Shown here piece after piece: positions 35,777 to 46,019 of a stretch of 64,000 bases of DNA. The notes below the pieces were generated by a model. The model was not told the origin of the DNA. It did not search any database and saw nothing but the letters and a program-made list of their open reading frames with translations. Made by a program: the position numbers and the translations under genes. Source of the DNA: Rhineura floridana (lineage: Eukaryota; Chordata; Lepidosauria; Squamata; Rhineuridae); the NCBI RefSeq assembly GCF_030035675.1, contig NC_084500.1, forward strand, positions 12,831,100 to 12,895,099, in the 5' to 3' direction. Every line of letters begins with the position of its first letter. Position 1 is the stretch's first letter.

Positions 35777-37217
35777 CAGTAGTTCCCCACTTGGGGGGCA
35801 TGACGTGAAGTAATCCAGAGGGGCCCGCAAGCAGTAAAGAAATAAATTATTTGTTTATTTTTTTAAAACAAGTCTTCACTCCCTGAACACTGTCTGCCCC
35901 CCACTGCCGCAGCAGACGACACCTCCCCTTTGCTCCGAATGAGAGGAAAGGTCTTTTGCAGAAGCGCCAGGGCGTCTTTCAGGCACGCCAAGGGCAGATA
36001 ACTGCCTATAAAACACGTGGCAGATGCCAAAGGAGGCTGAGGGTGGAGCTACCAGGAAGAAGAGGGGTTTACTATCGCCGACCCCCATCTCCTCGTGGTG
36101 CTGCTTCTGATGACGCCCTTACTTAGGAGTGAGCTTTTCATGAAGCAAAAGAAGCAAGGCTGCAAGGAAAGGCTGCTTTCCCCCTTCCTTGCAGCCAGCC
36201 TGCCTGCCTTTCTTGGCTCCTGCTTTGCTGCTACCTCCTTTTAAAAATTATTCTTATTTGCGAGGCTGCCCAGATCTCGCCTTCGGCTCAGACGGAGCCA
36301 AGGAGCAGTGAGGAAGCTCAGGACTTGCTCTCCCCCCATCTCTGAGGCTGTGTGCATGTGCCAGTGTCCCCCTTTCTTCCACCTACACTCTGCCCCCCAT
36401 CTCTCTCTGCAAGATGCTGTCGCAGTTGAGGGCTTTCCCCCTCCCACATGCCCAAATTCATGCACACCTGCAGACGCTTGCAGGAGGGGCAGGTGTGTCT
36501 ATGTGTGCGTGCTGATCAGTCTTCTGCTCCACTCTCATTCCCCAAGTGCACACTGACTTAAGTCATCACCCCTGATGACCATCCCAAGGCCTAAAAGCAC
36601 TAACCCCTCTCCTCAGTCCCTTTTGTCTTCACAATCTAGCATCCCCATCACTACTACATTGCTGCTGCTTTATTGTTATCATTATTATTATAGCTCAGCT
36701 GGTTGGCTGAGGCTGGGGTCCACATACTACAGCTGAAATATATTTATTTATTTAATATTAGTGCATTTTTATCCCACCTTTCCTCCAAGTTGCTCAAGGT
36801 GATACACATGGTTTCTCCCCCCCCCTTTCCATTTTTCACCAACCCTGTGAGATAGGTCAGGCTGAGAGACAGTGTCTGGCCTAAGGTCACCCAGTGGGCT
36901 TCGTGGCTAGGTGGGGATTTGAACCTGGATCTTAGTCCAACACTGTATCCATTGGTATTGGGAGGCAGGACTGTATATCTTCAGACTGTGTGGAGGGGAG
37001 GGGGATACCAACTCGACTGAAACTTTGCATTAAGAAAAGAAAGCAACACCTCCCTGTCTGCAGGGAGCTTTTATGGCAAGGAATATTTGGAGATGTGATT
37101 TTACTGTGCACCGTTTTTTCAATTAACAGAGGCTAAAATTACAATTAGCATGGGGGGGCGCATAATTGTTTCAGCTTAAAAAGAGGGTCCCATACTCATA
37201 AAGGTTGGGAGCCACTG
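35777..37217. mobile_element. Non-autonomous hAT, 1,441 bp, with nested SINE
   Basis: The left terminus CAGTAGTTCCCCACTT and the reverse complement of the right terminus CAGTGGCTCCCAACCTT match at about 12 of 16. The flanks CTCTTTCT (35769-35776) and CTCTATCT (37218-37225) are 7/8 identical. The interior (35880-36660) is C-rich and non-coding, with no transposase seen. A reversed SINE sits at 36736-36960. The preceding 830 bases (34941-35768) have no assigned feature beyond AT-rich sequence. Confidence 0.65.
36736..36960 (-). mobile_element. tRNA-headed SINE with L2-like tail, reversed
   Basis: Begins with the reversed tail (ATATTTATTTATTTAATATT, ATCCCACCTTTCCTCCAAG), then CTGGCCTAAGGTCACCCAG, GGGGATTTGAACCTGG (B box) and TAGTCCAACACTG (A box side). 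It is nested in the hAT at 35777-37217. Confidence 0.8.
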
Positions 37218-37465
37218 CTCTATCTCCTAACTTGAAAAAGTGTTGCCAAGTTAGCATGCCGGCTTCTGTTTATAGTTATGCATGCATGGCATGTTCACCT
37301 CTGCTGAAAAAGTTATTGTTTGGGGGGACAGTTTGTATGGCCCTTAAGAATCTTCCGAGCCTTTTTTGAAATGGGATTTTATTGTGGCTGGCCAGGCCAG
37401 CCCTTTTTGGAAGCATACCTGTAAAATATGTTTTTGTCAGTCTCTTGTGTGCAGTGGTTTGAGCT

Positions 37466-37646
37466 AGTGGCCGTAGCTCAGCGGTAGAGCAAAAGAGCCC
37501 AAGTTCCATCCCTGGCAGCATCTCCAGGTATGGCTGGGAGAGAACTCCTGCCTGAAACCACAGAGAGCTGCTGCCAGTCAGTGCGGACAATACTGAACTA
37601 GATAGACCCAGTGATCTGATTCCGTATAAGGCAGCTCCTCGTGTTC
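37466..37646 (+). mobile_element. tRNA-headed SINE, second family
   Basis: GGCCGTAGCTCAGCGGTAGAGC, then AAGTTCCATCCCTGGCAGC, CTCCTGCCTGAAACCACAG, GCTGCTGCCAGTCAGTG, GAACTAGATAGACCCAG and a GTATAAGGCAGCTCC end. Confidence 0.8.
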
Positions 37647-37789
37647 ACTGTGGTGACAACTTTGCTTTGGAATATGCTTCTGTTTATAAGCATGTTTAGC
37701 CACTGCTTTGCTGGGCTCACCCTGCTTCTTCAAGGAAGCGCTTTGTCTGCTAGCCGAAGGCAACGGACACTTTGCTTCTGCTGTTGATC

Positions 37790-37875
37790 CATTACAGCCT
37801 TTGCCAACCAGGTACTCTCTGGAGTCTAAACGTTTCCCACTACAGCTGTAGTCAACCCCAGCCAGAATGGGTCAT
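37790..37875. mobile_element. Half copy of palindromic hAT MITE
   Basis: CAGCCTTTGCCAACCAGGTAC and ACTACAGCTGTAGTCAACCCCAGCC-type sequence retain one arm. Confidence 0.4.
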
Positions 37876-38008
37876 GCCCTGAGATATACTGGCAAAGATA
37901 CGATCCTATATTGGGAGAGATTCTTTTGGGAAGTCTAACAAAAATTACAGGCAGGGTTTATTTCTACTTTTTGAAAAACCCACCCTGGAGTTCTGGTTTT
38001 TGTTGTAG

Positions 38009-38082
38009 CCACATCCATGTGTGCACTGCGGATCCTTTCCTACCCGGCCTTCTCCGTGCTGTTGTGCTGGTGCCAGATGAAG
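38009..38082 (+). other. Candidate isolated exon with signal-peptide-like coding (weak)
   Basis: A pyrimidine-biased acceptor-like TTTTTGTTGTAG precedes 38009, and AAG|GTAAGC at 38082 is a strong donor. From the ATG at 38017, 22 codons in phase read MCALRILSYPAFSVLLCWCQ, then MK, which looks like a hydrophobic signal sequence. No partner exon was found, and the match could be chance. CA4, a HEATR6 neighbour in mammals, has a short signal exon, but I see no sequence identity that supports it. Confidence 0.15.
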
Positions 38083-38699
38083 GTAAGCGTAGGAAAGGCA
38101 ATTGCCGTGCAAGGCCGAGAGCAATTCAGGAGGAAAGCCCCGTCCAGCAGAGGAATTCCAAAGGGCCCTTCTGAGTACCAAACCTTCACACGATGCACTG
38201 TTTCTCAGACTTGGCTCCAGCAGTCTTCAGGACTAGCAGCTTGTTTGCATTTCCAAACGCAAGTGTAAAAGCGGAATTCTCAAGTAGATTTTTAAGCTGT
38301 GTTGCACGGATGGCGGATGCCCAGCGGTCTCCCCCTCTTTTTTCCCAGTGGGAATGGGCTTTAGCAGCCTTTTACAATGCGGAGGTGTTGTTTCTTTCTT
38401 GCCTGCTTTTATTGAGCTGCTTGCCTTGTGCTGTTTGCAAGCCAGGCCTTTTTTACACTGCATTTCCTGTGAATTGTTTCAAGGTGAGCCGCTTAGCTTA
38501 CCTGCTGGAAGAATGATTTATTGTTGCCTAGAAAATGACGTGGGACATCCAAACAGCTGTTTGGCTTCTTTGGAAGCTCAGTGTGGAGGCTTTAAGCTAG
38601 GTTTTTATTTGTTGGGTAGAGCAGTGGCTTTTGAATCTTCTACATTTGGGAGAATCCGCATAGAAACCTGCCCGTGAGGCACTCTTCTGCATTGCAAAA

Positions 38700-38830
38700 G
38701 GGCATCTTCTAAACAAAGGACAGGGAACTTACTGGACTCTCCCATCAGCCCCAGCCTCAACCCCAAAGATCGGAGATGGGAGTTTTATTCTAGCAGTAGT
38801 TAGATTCTAGTCCCCATGCCTCTGGATCAA
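38700..38830. mobile_element. Degraded palindromic hAT MITE
   Basis: AAAGGACAGGGAACTTACTGG, CTCCCATCAGCCCCAGCCTC and GGGAGTTTTATTCTAGCAG follow the MITE arm order loosely. Confidence 0.35.
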
Positions 38831-38844
38831 GGACCGAATTAAAT

Positions 38845-38912
38845 AGGAACCTAGGAAGCGGCCTTATACCATCTAGCTCCATGTTGTTCACTCTGACTGG
38901 CAGAGGCAGTCC
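38845..38912 (-). mobile_element. Truncated second-family SINE, reversed
   Basis: AGGAACCTAGGAAGCGGCCTTATACC and ATCTAGCTCCATGTTG plus TGACTGGCAG are the reversed 3' part only. Confidence 0.5.
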
Positions 38913-39794
38913 AAAAGGCTGCCGAGCAGGGAAAGTTGCCTTCAGGCTGAAAACAGTTCCCCACCCTTGACTTAGGCCTAGTTCTCACAAATCTGTGTCT
39001 GTGCAGTTTCAGACTGCAGGTGGAGATCCACAGACATGAAATGAGATTCCAGGAAAAGGGCTCTAGCCATGTCTTTACCCTGACATGCCAGCTTTCTATG
39101 TGTGTGGACTTTTTTGGGGGGCGGGGGGTACAAAGCAACGAAATGTGTGTCTTCACCTGTGGTCAGAAGTCATTCATTTCCAGGCCCACAGATTTGCCAT
39201 CTCCACCCTCTCTTATGTTAAGGATGGAAGTGGGAACGTGAAACGCACCCTACTTTCTTTTTTTCTGAACTCTCAAAGGTGGGACAAGAGCACATTCCAC
39301 TAAAAAAAATGTGCATTGTGCCCCTTCTGTGACTCCCTCCGATATATTCTTGTGGTGCCACCCCTGGTGTGAACCGAGAGTGCCCTTTGGCAGGTAGTGA
39401 TCTTTCGGCTTAGATATCGGAGGCTCTTCTGCAAAAGCTTTTGAAGGCAAAAGTTGAAACTGGCCACAGAGCAGAACTTCTGTCCTCTTGTCCTGCTCAA
39501 GAAAAGGGCATGCCCGCCCCCCCTACGAAGCCTCAAGCAATCAGAAGTCCAAAGCTCAAGTTGCAGCTTCAAGTTATACAACCCACTTTTACAGCTACGT
39601 GACCCATAGAGGTCAGCGTGCCATTTTCTGATCAGAAAAGGGGAGAGATTGTTCTTTTCTTGACTTTTCCCGACTAGGATGCCTTTCACAGTTTGAAGGG
39701 TTAAGGTGGCTATTTTTAAAAGTTTGCTAAACTTTGATTTCCGTTCCCAGGTTGCCTTGTAAAAACCGTGTGCTCTCTTAACCTCTGTTTAGTA

Positions 39795-39963
39795 GCTTTA
39801 GTTAGTAGCTCAGTGGCAGAGTGTAAGCCTTGCTTGCAGATGGGTCCAGGATCAAGCCCTGACAGGGGCAGGGTTTGGGGAAGAGGTTAGGGGATAAGAC
39901 CTCTGTTTGAGACCCGGGAGAGAGTTGCTGCAAGTCAGAGGAGACAATCCTGCCCTAGATTGG
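39795..39963 (+). mobile_element. Second-family tRNA-headed SINE, 3' part displaced by a hAT
   Basis: GTTAGTAGCTCAGTGGCAGAG, GCCTTGCTTGCAGATGG, GGATCAAGCCCTG and GTTGCTGCAAGTCAG are clear. The copy stops at CCTAGATTGG where the hAT at 39964 begins. Confidence 0.7.
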
Positions 39964-40304
39964 AAGAGGTGGGGTACCTTTTTCAACCTGAGGGCCGCAT
40001 TTCCACCTGAACAACCTTATGGGGGCCAGAGGCAAAATGGGTGGGGAAATGGATTTGTTAGTGGGCTGCATCCTGCCTTGGGTTTCTACATCCACCTCTC
40101 CACCTGGTAAGCAAGAGGCATTAATCACCATTCAAGCAGACCTTCTAGACAGGCAAAACCACTCAAGGAGGGTGTGGAGCAAGGCCAGGGAGGGGTGTGG
40201 CCGGGGGAGAGGGGTGGGGTGTGTGACCTGCGGAAAGCCTGATGGGCCAGCTAGAAAGGTTTGGGGGGCACTTTTGGCCCCTGGCCTGGGGTTCCCCATT
40301 TCCC
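39964..40304. mobile_element. Non-autonomous hAT ('GGGTACCTTTTTCAACCTGAGG')
   Basis: The left end AAGAGGTGGGGTACCTTTTT and the right end CTGGGGTTCCCCATTTCCC are inverted relative to the CAG-GGGTGGGGAACC consensus of this family. The interior GAGGGCCGCATTTCC and TTTGGCCCCTGGCC recurs at 23476-23800. No target duplication could be confirmed. Confidence 0.5.
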
Positions 40305-40334
40305 GGCCGAGGTGAACTTGGAAATTTATTAATA

Positions 40335-40815
40335 AATAAAAGGTTCTAGTTTTGGTGTACAAACCCTGATGCCGCTTGGGACCAGGATACCTGAAAGATC
40401 ATCTTACCCCTTATATACTCAGTCGATCACTGTGCTCTGCAGGTGAGGGCCTCCTGCAGTTACCATCTTATCAGGAGGTCCACTGGAAGCGGATGTTTAG
40501 TGTGGTGGCACCTCCCCTTTGTAATTCCCTCCCCTTAAATATTAGACAGGCGCCATCTCTGTTATCTTTTCGGCGCCTATTAAAGACCTTCCTCTTTCAA
40601 CAAGCTTTTCAAGTTGAGACCTTATCCCAATGTACGTCTCGGGTGGAACTGCTTTTTCAGATGTTTTAAAAGTTGTTTTTTAAAGAAGTTTTTAAAGATG
40701 TTTTGTTTTAAAGTCTTTTGTTTATAAGTTGTTTTAAAGTGCTTTTAGTGTTTTTGTTTGCTGCTCTGGGCTCCTTTTGGGAGGAAGGGTGGCTGTACAT
40801 TTAATAAATAAATAC
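40335..40815 (+). mobile_element. L2 LINE 3' end
   Basis: The plus strand reads diverged L2 coding: YILSRSLCSAGEGLLQLPSY, then FSVVAPPLCNSLPLNIRQAP and LLSFRRLLKTFLFQQAF. It continues into the 3' untranslated end (TTTTAAAGTGCTTTTAGTG, CTGCTCTGGGCTCC, ATTTAATAAATAAATA). Confidence 0.85.
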
Positions 40816-41239
40816 TAAATTTGTGCTCTGATCTTAAGGGCAAAAGGGAGCCCATGGTGCCAAACACCAAAATATTAAAAGGGTATAATTTAAAATAAAA
40901 TAAAAACATATGTCAAACCTTTAAAAACAACTTAAAACAATCTAAAAAACATTTAGAACATACAACATACAACAACATTTAAAATGCCTGACCTAATAGA
41001 AGGCAGCTGCCTCGGTTCTGCTTTTACCAAAAGAAAAGTGAAAAGTAGTTAAGCACAGTTGCCTTGCAGTCTAGGTTCGATAGTGTTCAGAACATCTCAC
41101 CGCAGTGTGTGAAATGGCATGGCTTTGCACCGCTAGGTGCCTTTAATAGAAGAGTCGTTGGAGGTCATCTAGTTCACACCCATACTCAGAGCAGGAACCT
41201 GCAAATGCAGCGTCTCCGGTGGATGGTCATCGCGTTTGC

Positions 41240-41325
41240 TTAAATACCTCCAGCAAGGATGGCCAGGGATGATGGGAGTTGTAGTGCAGCAACATCTGGA
41301 GGGGGGCGGGTTACCCGCACCTGCC
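41240..41325. mobile_element. Half copy of palindromic hAT MITE
   Basis: GGCCAGGGATGATGGGAGTTG and GTGCAGCAACATCTGGAGG form the right arm. Confidence 0.5.
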
Positions 41326-41394
41326 CTAGGATGATGGAATGCTTCAGTCCACTTAAACCGCCTCAACCGAGCATAACATGGATAACAAGGCGCC

Positions 41395-41535
41395 TTGGCT
41401 CAGTACTGTCTACACTGGCTGGTAGCAACTCTCCAGGCTTTCAGGCAGGGATCTTACCCAGCCCTACTTGGAGATGCCGGGGATTGAACCTGAAACCTTC
41501 TGCGTGCAAAGTAGATGTGCTTGAATCTCTTGCAA
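41395..41535 (-). mobile_element. Second-family SINE, reversed, 3'-truncated
   Basis: GGCTCAGTACTGTCTACACTGG, CAACTCTCCAGGCTTTCAGG, CAGCCCTACTTGGAGATGCC, GGGGATTGAACCTGAAACC and TTCTGCGTGCAAAGTAGATG run in the reversed order. Confidence 0.75.
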
Positions 41536-41627
41536 AAAAGTGACACTCTGAAGGCATCCAAAGTCCTAGGGTTGATAAAAAACAAGTGCTTCTGTTCATG
41601 CAGCCTAAGATTGCATGTGGTTCAGAA

Positions 41628-41815
41628 AGTGAAAGCGTGGCTCAGTGGGAAGAACATTTGCCATGCTTGCAGAAGGTCCCCGGTTCAGTCCCCAAGTAAG
41701 GCAGGGAGAAGCTCCTGCCTGAAACCCTGGAGAGTTGCTGCCAGTCAGTGTTGACAGTACTGATCTAGATAGGCCAATGGGGCTGACTCAGTAGAAGGCT
41801 GCTTCCTATGCGGTG
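41628..41815 (+). mobile_element. Second-family tRNA-headed SINE
   Basis: AAGCGTGGCTCAGTGGGAAG, CATGCTTGCAGAAGGTCCC, GGTTCAGTCCCCAAG, AGCTCCTGCCTGAAACCC, GAGTTGCTGCCAGTCAGTG and the end GACTCAGTAGAAGGCTGCTTCC. The 1.1 kb after it (41816-42942) has no assigned feature. Confidence 0.8.
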
Positions 41816-42942
41816 TTCCATTTTTGCACATGAGCCCCTGAATAATTCAAGCTCATTCAAGATGAAATGCGTTGGGCTAGTATAACGACAAGCTGTCTTT
41901 CCAGCACCTCTAAGAAACATTTCTCCTTTTTAAAAAAATTAAGTTGTAGACCCTGAGGAAGGAGCTGGACTTTGCGTGCCGCCCAATGTGGGTTAATCCA
42001 AGGAAGCCTTGTTTATCCTAAATGTTCCAAGCAGCCTTCAGAGAGTCTCATCACCTGTGAGAATTTAGATTAGGATGGTATTTTGGTTCCCTCTAATAGC
42101 CATCCACCAAGTCCTGGGTGGCGCTTAAGTGACCCCAGCATGGCTTTGGGAAAAGATAGCAATAATAGGATAAGAGGGAGGCACGCAGGAATCTATTCAT
42201 TCCCTATTCCTTCTCTTCTTCTACCCCCTCCCCCCAATGATAAAGATCCTTCAACATCCTGGAAATCCTACAAGTGACCCTTTGACAGATAAAAAAATAA
42301 TAATCCCCAATTTTAAAGGGTTTGTTGTCAAACTTGCAGAGCTACAAACAAACACAGAGTTAATCTTGGGTCGAGCAAACTCTGGTACACAGCTTTTTCT
42401 TTCTTTTTTGGCACTGCAGAGTTGTCATTGGCCATGGAGAATTTTTTTTGGGGGGGGGGGAAGTCCAAAGTCCGAGCTGCACGGGGCACCGCTGGGAATC
42501 CGCTGAGCTCAGCATGTGGAAAGTTCTCTGTACTTTCATCCTTGACTGACTGTTGGCTTTAATTGTCTTCCCTCTTGCTTGCTTGCTTGCTTGACGGTGG
42601 GAGTGGAGGGCTCCTCTTGTCAGGAGGTGGCCATTTCAAATGGAGGCTTCCTATGTCTGTGAGAGATCCTTCAACAAGCTGTGGAAGGGCCCTAACTTGG
42701 TGGGCTATAGATGAATTGGTTTGGTAGTCTGCAGAAGCTCATGATACGATCATGAATGTGTTCCTCTAAGGTGCCAGGAGCCTCTTGGAAAGTCCCTCCA
42801 GACTGGTGTTTATTTTTGTGGGTGTATTCTGTGATCATAGTGAATTAGTGGTGGGTTTGTACTGGACTGTCCACACGTCATTCTGCTTTCTTAGTGGTCC
42901 TGCAATGCTTCTTCAATATTATTGTTTTGTTGCTGTCTAGAG

Positions 42943-43079
42943 CAGTCTTTCCCAACCAGTGTGCCTCCAGATGTTGTTGGATCACAACTCCCATCTTCCT
43001 GACCATTGGCAGTGCTGGCTGAGGCTTATGGGAGTTGTGGTCCAACAACATCTGGAGGCACACTGGTTGGGAAAGGCTG
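42943..43079. mobile_element. Palindromic hAT MITE with perfect target duplication, 137 bp
   Basis: CAGTCTTTCCCAACCAGTG and CACTGGTTGGGAAAGGCTG are the ends, and the whole unit is a palindrome. The flanks GTCTAGAG at 42935-42942 and 43080-43087 are identical. It is the cleanest copy of this family in the window. Confidence 0.9.
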
Positions 43080-43223
43080 GTCTAGAGGGGCATGCTTGCA
43101 CCAAAGCACAGCAAAAGTGGGCACCACCACCACCCTGGAATGTTTCTGGCATGAAAAGTTGCAAGATTTCAGTAGGAAGCCACGGGATATACACTGATCG
43201 GAAACGAAGCCGTTTGGGGAATT

Positions 43224-43365
43224 GGGGAAGGACTGTAGCTTGGTGACTGAGCACCTGCTTTGCATGCAGAAGGTCCCAGGTTCAATCCCCGGTATCTCGA
43301 GGTAGGGCTGAGAGTGTCTCCTCCCGGAACCCTGGAGAGCCCCTGCCGGTCTGTGTTCATGATCT
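43224..43365 (+). mobile_element. Second-family tRNA-headed SINE
   Basis: GACTGTAGCTTGGTGACTGAGC, TTTGCATGCAGAAGGTCCC, AGGTTCAATCCCCGG, CCCTGGAGAGCCCCTGCC. The 3' end is lost after GTCTGTG. A detached tail (GTCTGACTCTATAAGGCCGC) lies at 44047-44080. Confidence 0.75.
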
Positions 43366-43614
43366 TTGTTTTCCATATGCTCTGTATGGGCTCATCGCTG
43401 ATATCCAGTGCAAGCAGGTAACACAATGAGCATACAATCCACGACAATCCAATACCTATCAGCAGAGAACAAGTACAGTAACACGCCCCCTCCGCAGCCC
43501 CAAGCTCACCTGGATAGACTTGAGAATTAGACACTCAATGAGCAGCTCTTTTTCCTGTTCTGTTTTACATGTCAATGTTAATCACTGTCCCAAAGTTTAA
43601 AAAAGGCGGCTGAC

Positions 43615-43870
43615 ATTTATTTATTTATTTAAAAATATTTCTATCCTGCCCTTCTACCCTACGATAGGGCACTCAGGGGGGGCTTACAAAAAAGTTGCAC
43701 ACGTGCATAATAAAATCATACACCATAAAAACACAAGACGTTACAGTAAGCTGAAATACATAAAGTACAATTGAAATACATAAAATACAATATGCATATA
43801 TATACAGACATATATAGGGGCGTGATAGTAAAAAGACAAAAAGATAAAGATTAAAAATAAAGAGTGTGAG
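43615..43870 (-). mobile_element. L2-like LINE 3' tail
   Basis: The reversed tail TTTATTTATTTATTTAAAAA, TTCTATCCTGCCCTTCTACC and ACTCAGGGGGGGCTTAC is followed by A-rich sequence, as at 63035. Confidence 0.55.
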
Positions 43871-44329
43871 AACAGGGTCAGGCTCACCGGTCAGTGATGT
43901 CACCTGACATGAACAATGGCATGAAGCACAATGATTCTGAACGTACATTATAAACATGCTCCAAACGGCATGATCATCTGTTGCCTTTGTTTAATCCTTC
44001 TCCAACTTTAAAACTGTGCTGATAAGTTTGAGCTAGACAATTCAGTGGTCTGACTCTATAAGGCCGCTTCCTGTATTCCAGTTTTCAAGGGCCTCTCCTC
44101 TGTTGTGCTTTTACCCGGGGATGAACAAGGTGGACAAATGATCTGACTTGCTATAAGATGGCTTCTTACGTTCCTTTAAAATCTGCAGCCACTTTCAAAT
44201 CAATGAAACAAGTGGAGTCTGCCCCAAACTGTGGCAATGTATTCTCATCACCCAACAGGAGTGCTCCTGTTCAGGGTTCCAGCTAACCAGCTGTTCTCTG
44301 GCAGACCTTGGGCCATATGATTGGCAGGT

Positions 44330-44600
44330 GAGGCTGTGGCGGTGGTGCCATCACTGGCGGCTGTCCTTGGTGGTGACCTGTGATGAGGCCTTTTCAGTGT
44401 TGACTCCTCATTTTTGTGGAATGCCCTTCTCAGTGAGGTGCGTCTGTCTCCCTCACCACTGACTTTCAGGAGGAATTTAAAAACATTCCTGTTTCGCCAG
44501 GCATCTGAAGGCTGAAGGGAGATTGTTTCTGGCAACCCAGAGGTCACTGGATGGAAGACTGCTTTTATCTGTAACTGTTTTTAGAAATTCTAGGGGAGCA
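44330..44600 (+). mobile_element. L2 LINE 3' part
   Basis: GAGGCCTTTTCAGTGTTGACTCC, GTGGAATGCCCTTCTCAGTG, CTTTCAGGAGGAATTTAAAAAC and TTCCTGTTTCGCCAGGC correspond to the diverged AFSV.. WN..L.. FRR..LKTFLFRQA block. Confidence 0.6.
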
Positions 44601-44768
44601 AACCCCACCTCCTGAAAACAGCGCAACGAGGGCAGGGCATGCTGAGAAGCCCAGCATGTGCTGGCTTCTAGAGAGGCGTTTACATACTTTACTCCTTTTT
44701 ATCTCAGTAGTACAAGATGGCAACAGAGCCAAGATTTGCCTTAGCACGTCATTCGAGCCCGGGAGGGT

Positions 44769-44857
44769 GGTTAAGGTCTCTCTTCCTTAAATCATAAACC
44801 GTAACCGGAGATCAAACTTTGGCTACCGGTTGTGGTTAAGGAGGAGAGACCTTAACC
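44769..44857. repeat. Hairpin-forming inverted repeat
   Basis: The arms GGTTAAGGTCTCTCTTCCTTAA (44769-44790) and TTAAGGAGGAGAGACCTTAACC (44836-44857) are inverted with few mismatches. The 45-base loop is ATCATAAACCGTAACC-rich. It may be the middle of a foldback element. Confidence 0.7.
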
Positions 44858-45094
44858 ATGATCCCTGGTTTTGAATGCCACGCTCAGCCAAAGTTTGGCT
44901 TAGCCGTGACGCCGAGCTTAAAAGCCAAGGGAGAAGCAAAGTGTGTGCGCGCGACTTTCTCTTCAGGAATCAGCACATTTGGGTTGTGTTGCATGCAAAC
45001 AAAGCTGAATGCTGGAAAATTCAGGACAGACAAAAGAAAAGTCTTCCCACAGTGCACAGTTAAATCTATGCCATTTGCTCTCGCGAGGTGGCTT

Positions 45095-45320
45095 TAAACG
45101 AGGTCTAGACAAACTCATAGAGGAGAAGGCTACTAGCCACAACAGCTGTGCTCTTTCTCCATGGTCAGAGGCAGCATGCTTCTGAATATCAGTTGCTGGG
45201 AATTGCAGGTGGGGAGAGTGCTGTTGCGTATAGGTCCTGCTTGTGGGCTTTCCAGTGGGGCATCTGGCTGGACTAGCTGGGCCATTGGCCTGATCCAGCA
45301 GAGCTCTTCTTATGTTCATT
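45095..45320 (+). mobile_element. LINE 3' end, CR1/L3-like
   Basis: GTCTAGACAAACTCATAGAGG, AGAAGGCTACTAGCCACAAC, TATCAGTTGCTGGGAATTGC, GGGGCATCTGGCTGGACTAG and CTGATCCAGCAGAGCTCTTC give the best-preserved example in the window. The first part (LDKLIEEKATSHN-like) is the tail of coding. Confidence 0.6.
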
Positions 45321-45469
45321 TAAATACATAGCACGTCACTAATTTCTAGAATTTGCTGCTACAGGATGTGGTGAGGACTAGTAGCTTAGATGGTTTTGTG
45401 ATATGATAAATTCATGGAGAAGAGATCCATCCGTGAGTACTAGTCATGATTCCTATATGCATTATACCT

Positions 45470-45680
45470 CATAAGAAGAGCCCTGCTGGATCAGGTTGAA
45501 GGCCCATCTAGTCCAGCATCCTGTTCTCACAGCAACCACTACAGCCCCTACAGGAAGCCTGTAAGTAGGATCTTAGTGCAACAGCAACTCCCCTCCTGTG
45601 CTTTCCAGCAACAGGTATTCAAAAGCATTCTACCTGTAAGAGTGGGAGGTAGACTGTAGCCACTGTGGCTATTGATCATC
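45470..45680 (-). mobile_element. LINE 3' end, CR1/L3-like, reversed
   Basis: ATAAGAAGAGCCCTGCTGGATC, GGCCCATCTAGTCCAGCATC and GCAACAGCAACTCCCCTCC are the same end, inverted to the copy at 45095. Confidence 0.6.
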
Positions 45681-45794
45681 CATGAAGACCTCCCAAAATC
45701 AGAGGCAACAAGTTTCTGAACAATGGTTGCTGGTGAACCAAAGGGAGAGGGCTGTTCCCTTCATGGCCAGCTTGTGGGCTTCTCAACAGCATCT

Positions 45795-46015
45795 AATGGT
45801 TCAAGTGTTGGCCTACTGTGACCTGTGAGACCAGGGTTTGTTCCCCACTCAGCCATGAAGCTCACTGGGTGACTTTGGACCAGTTGCTATCTCTCAGCCT
45901 AACCTATCTCACAGGGTTATTGTGAGGGTAAAATGGGAAGGGAGGAGAACCATGTTTGTACACCACTTTGAGCTCCTTGGAGGAAAGGTGGGATATCAAT
46001 GTAATAAAGAAATAC
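45795..46015 (+). mobile_element. tRNA-headed SINE with L2-like tail
   Basis: ATGGTTCAAGTGTTGGCC, GGGTTTGTTCCCCACTCAGCC, GAAGCTCACTGGGTGAC and CTATCTCACAGGGTTATTGTG, then CACTTTGAGCTCCTTGGAGG and GATATCAATGTAATAAAG. Confidence 0.8.
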
Positions 46016-46019
46016 TTAG

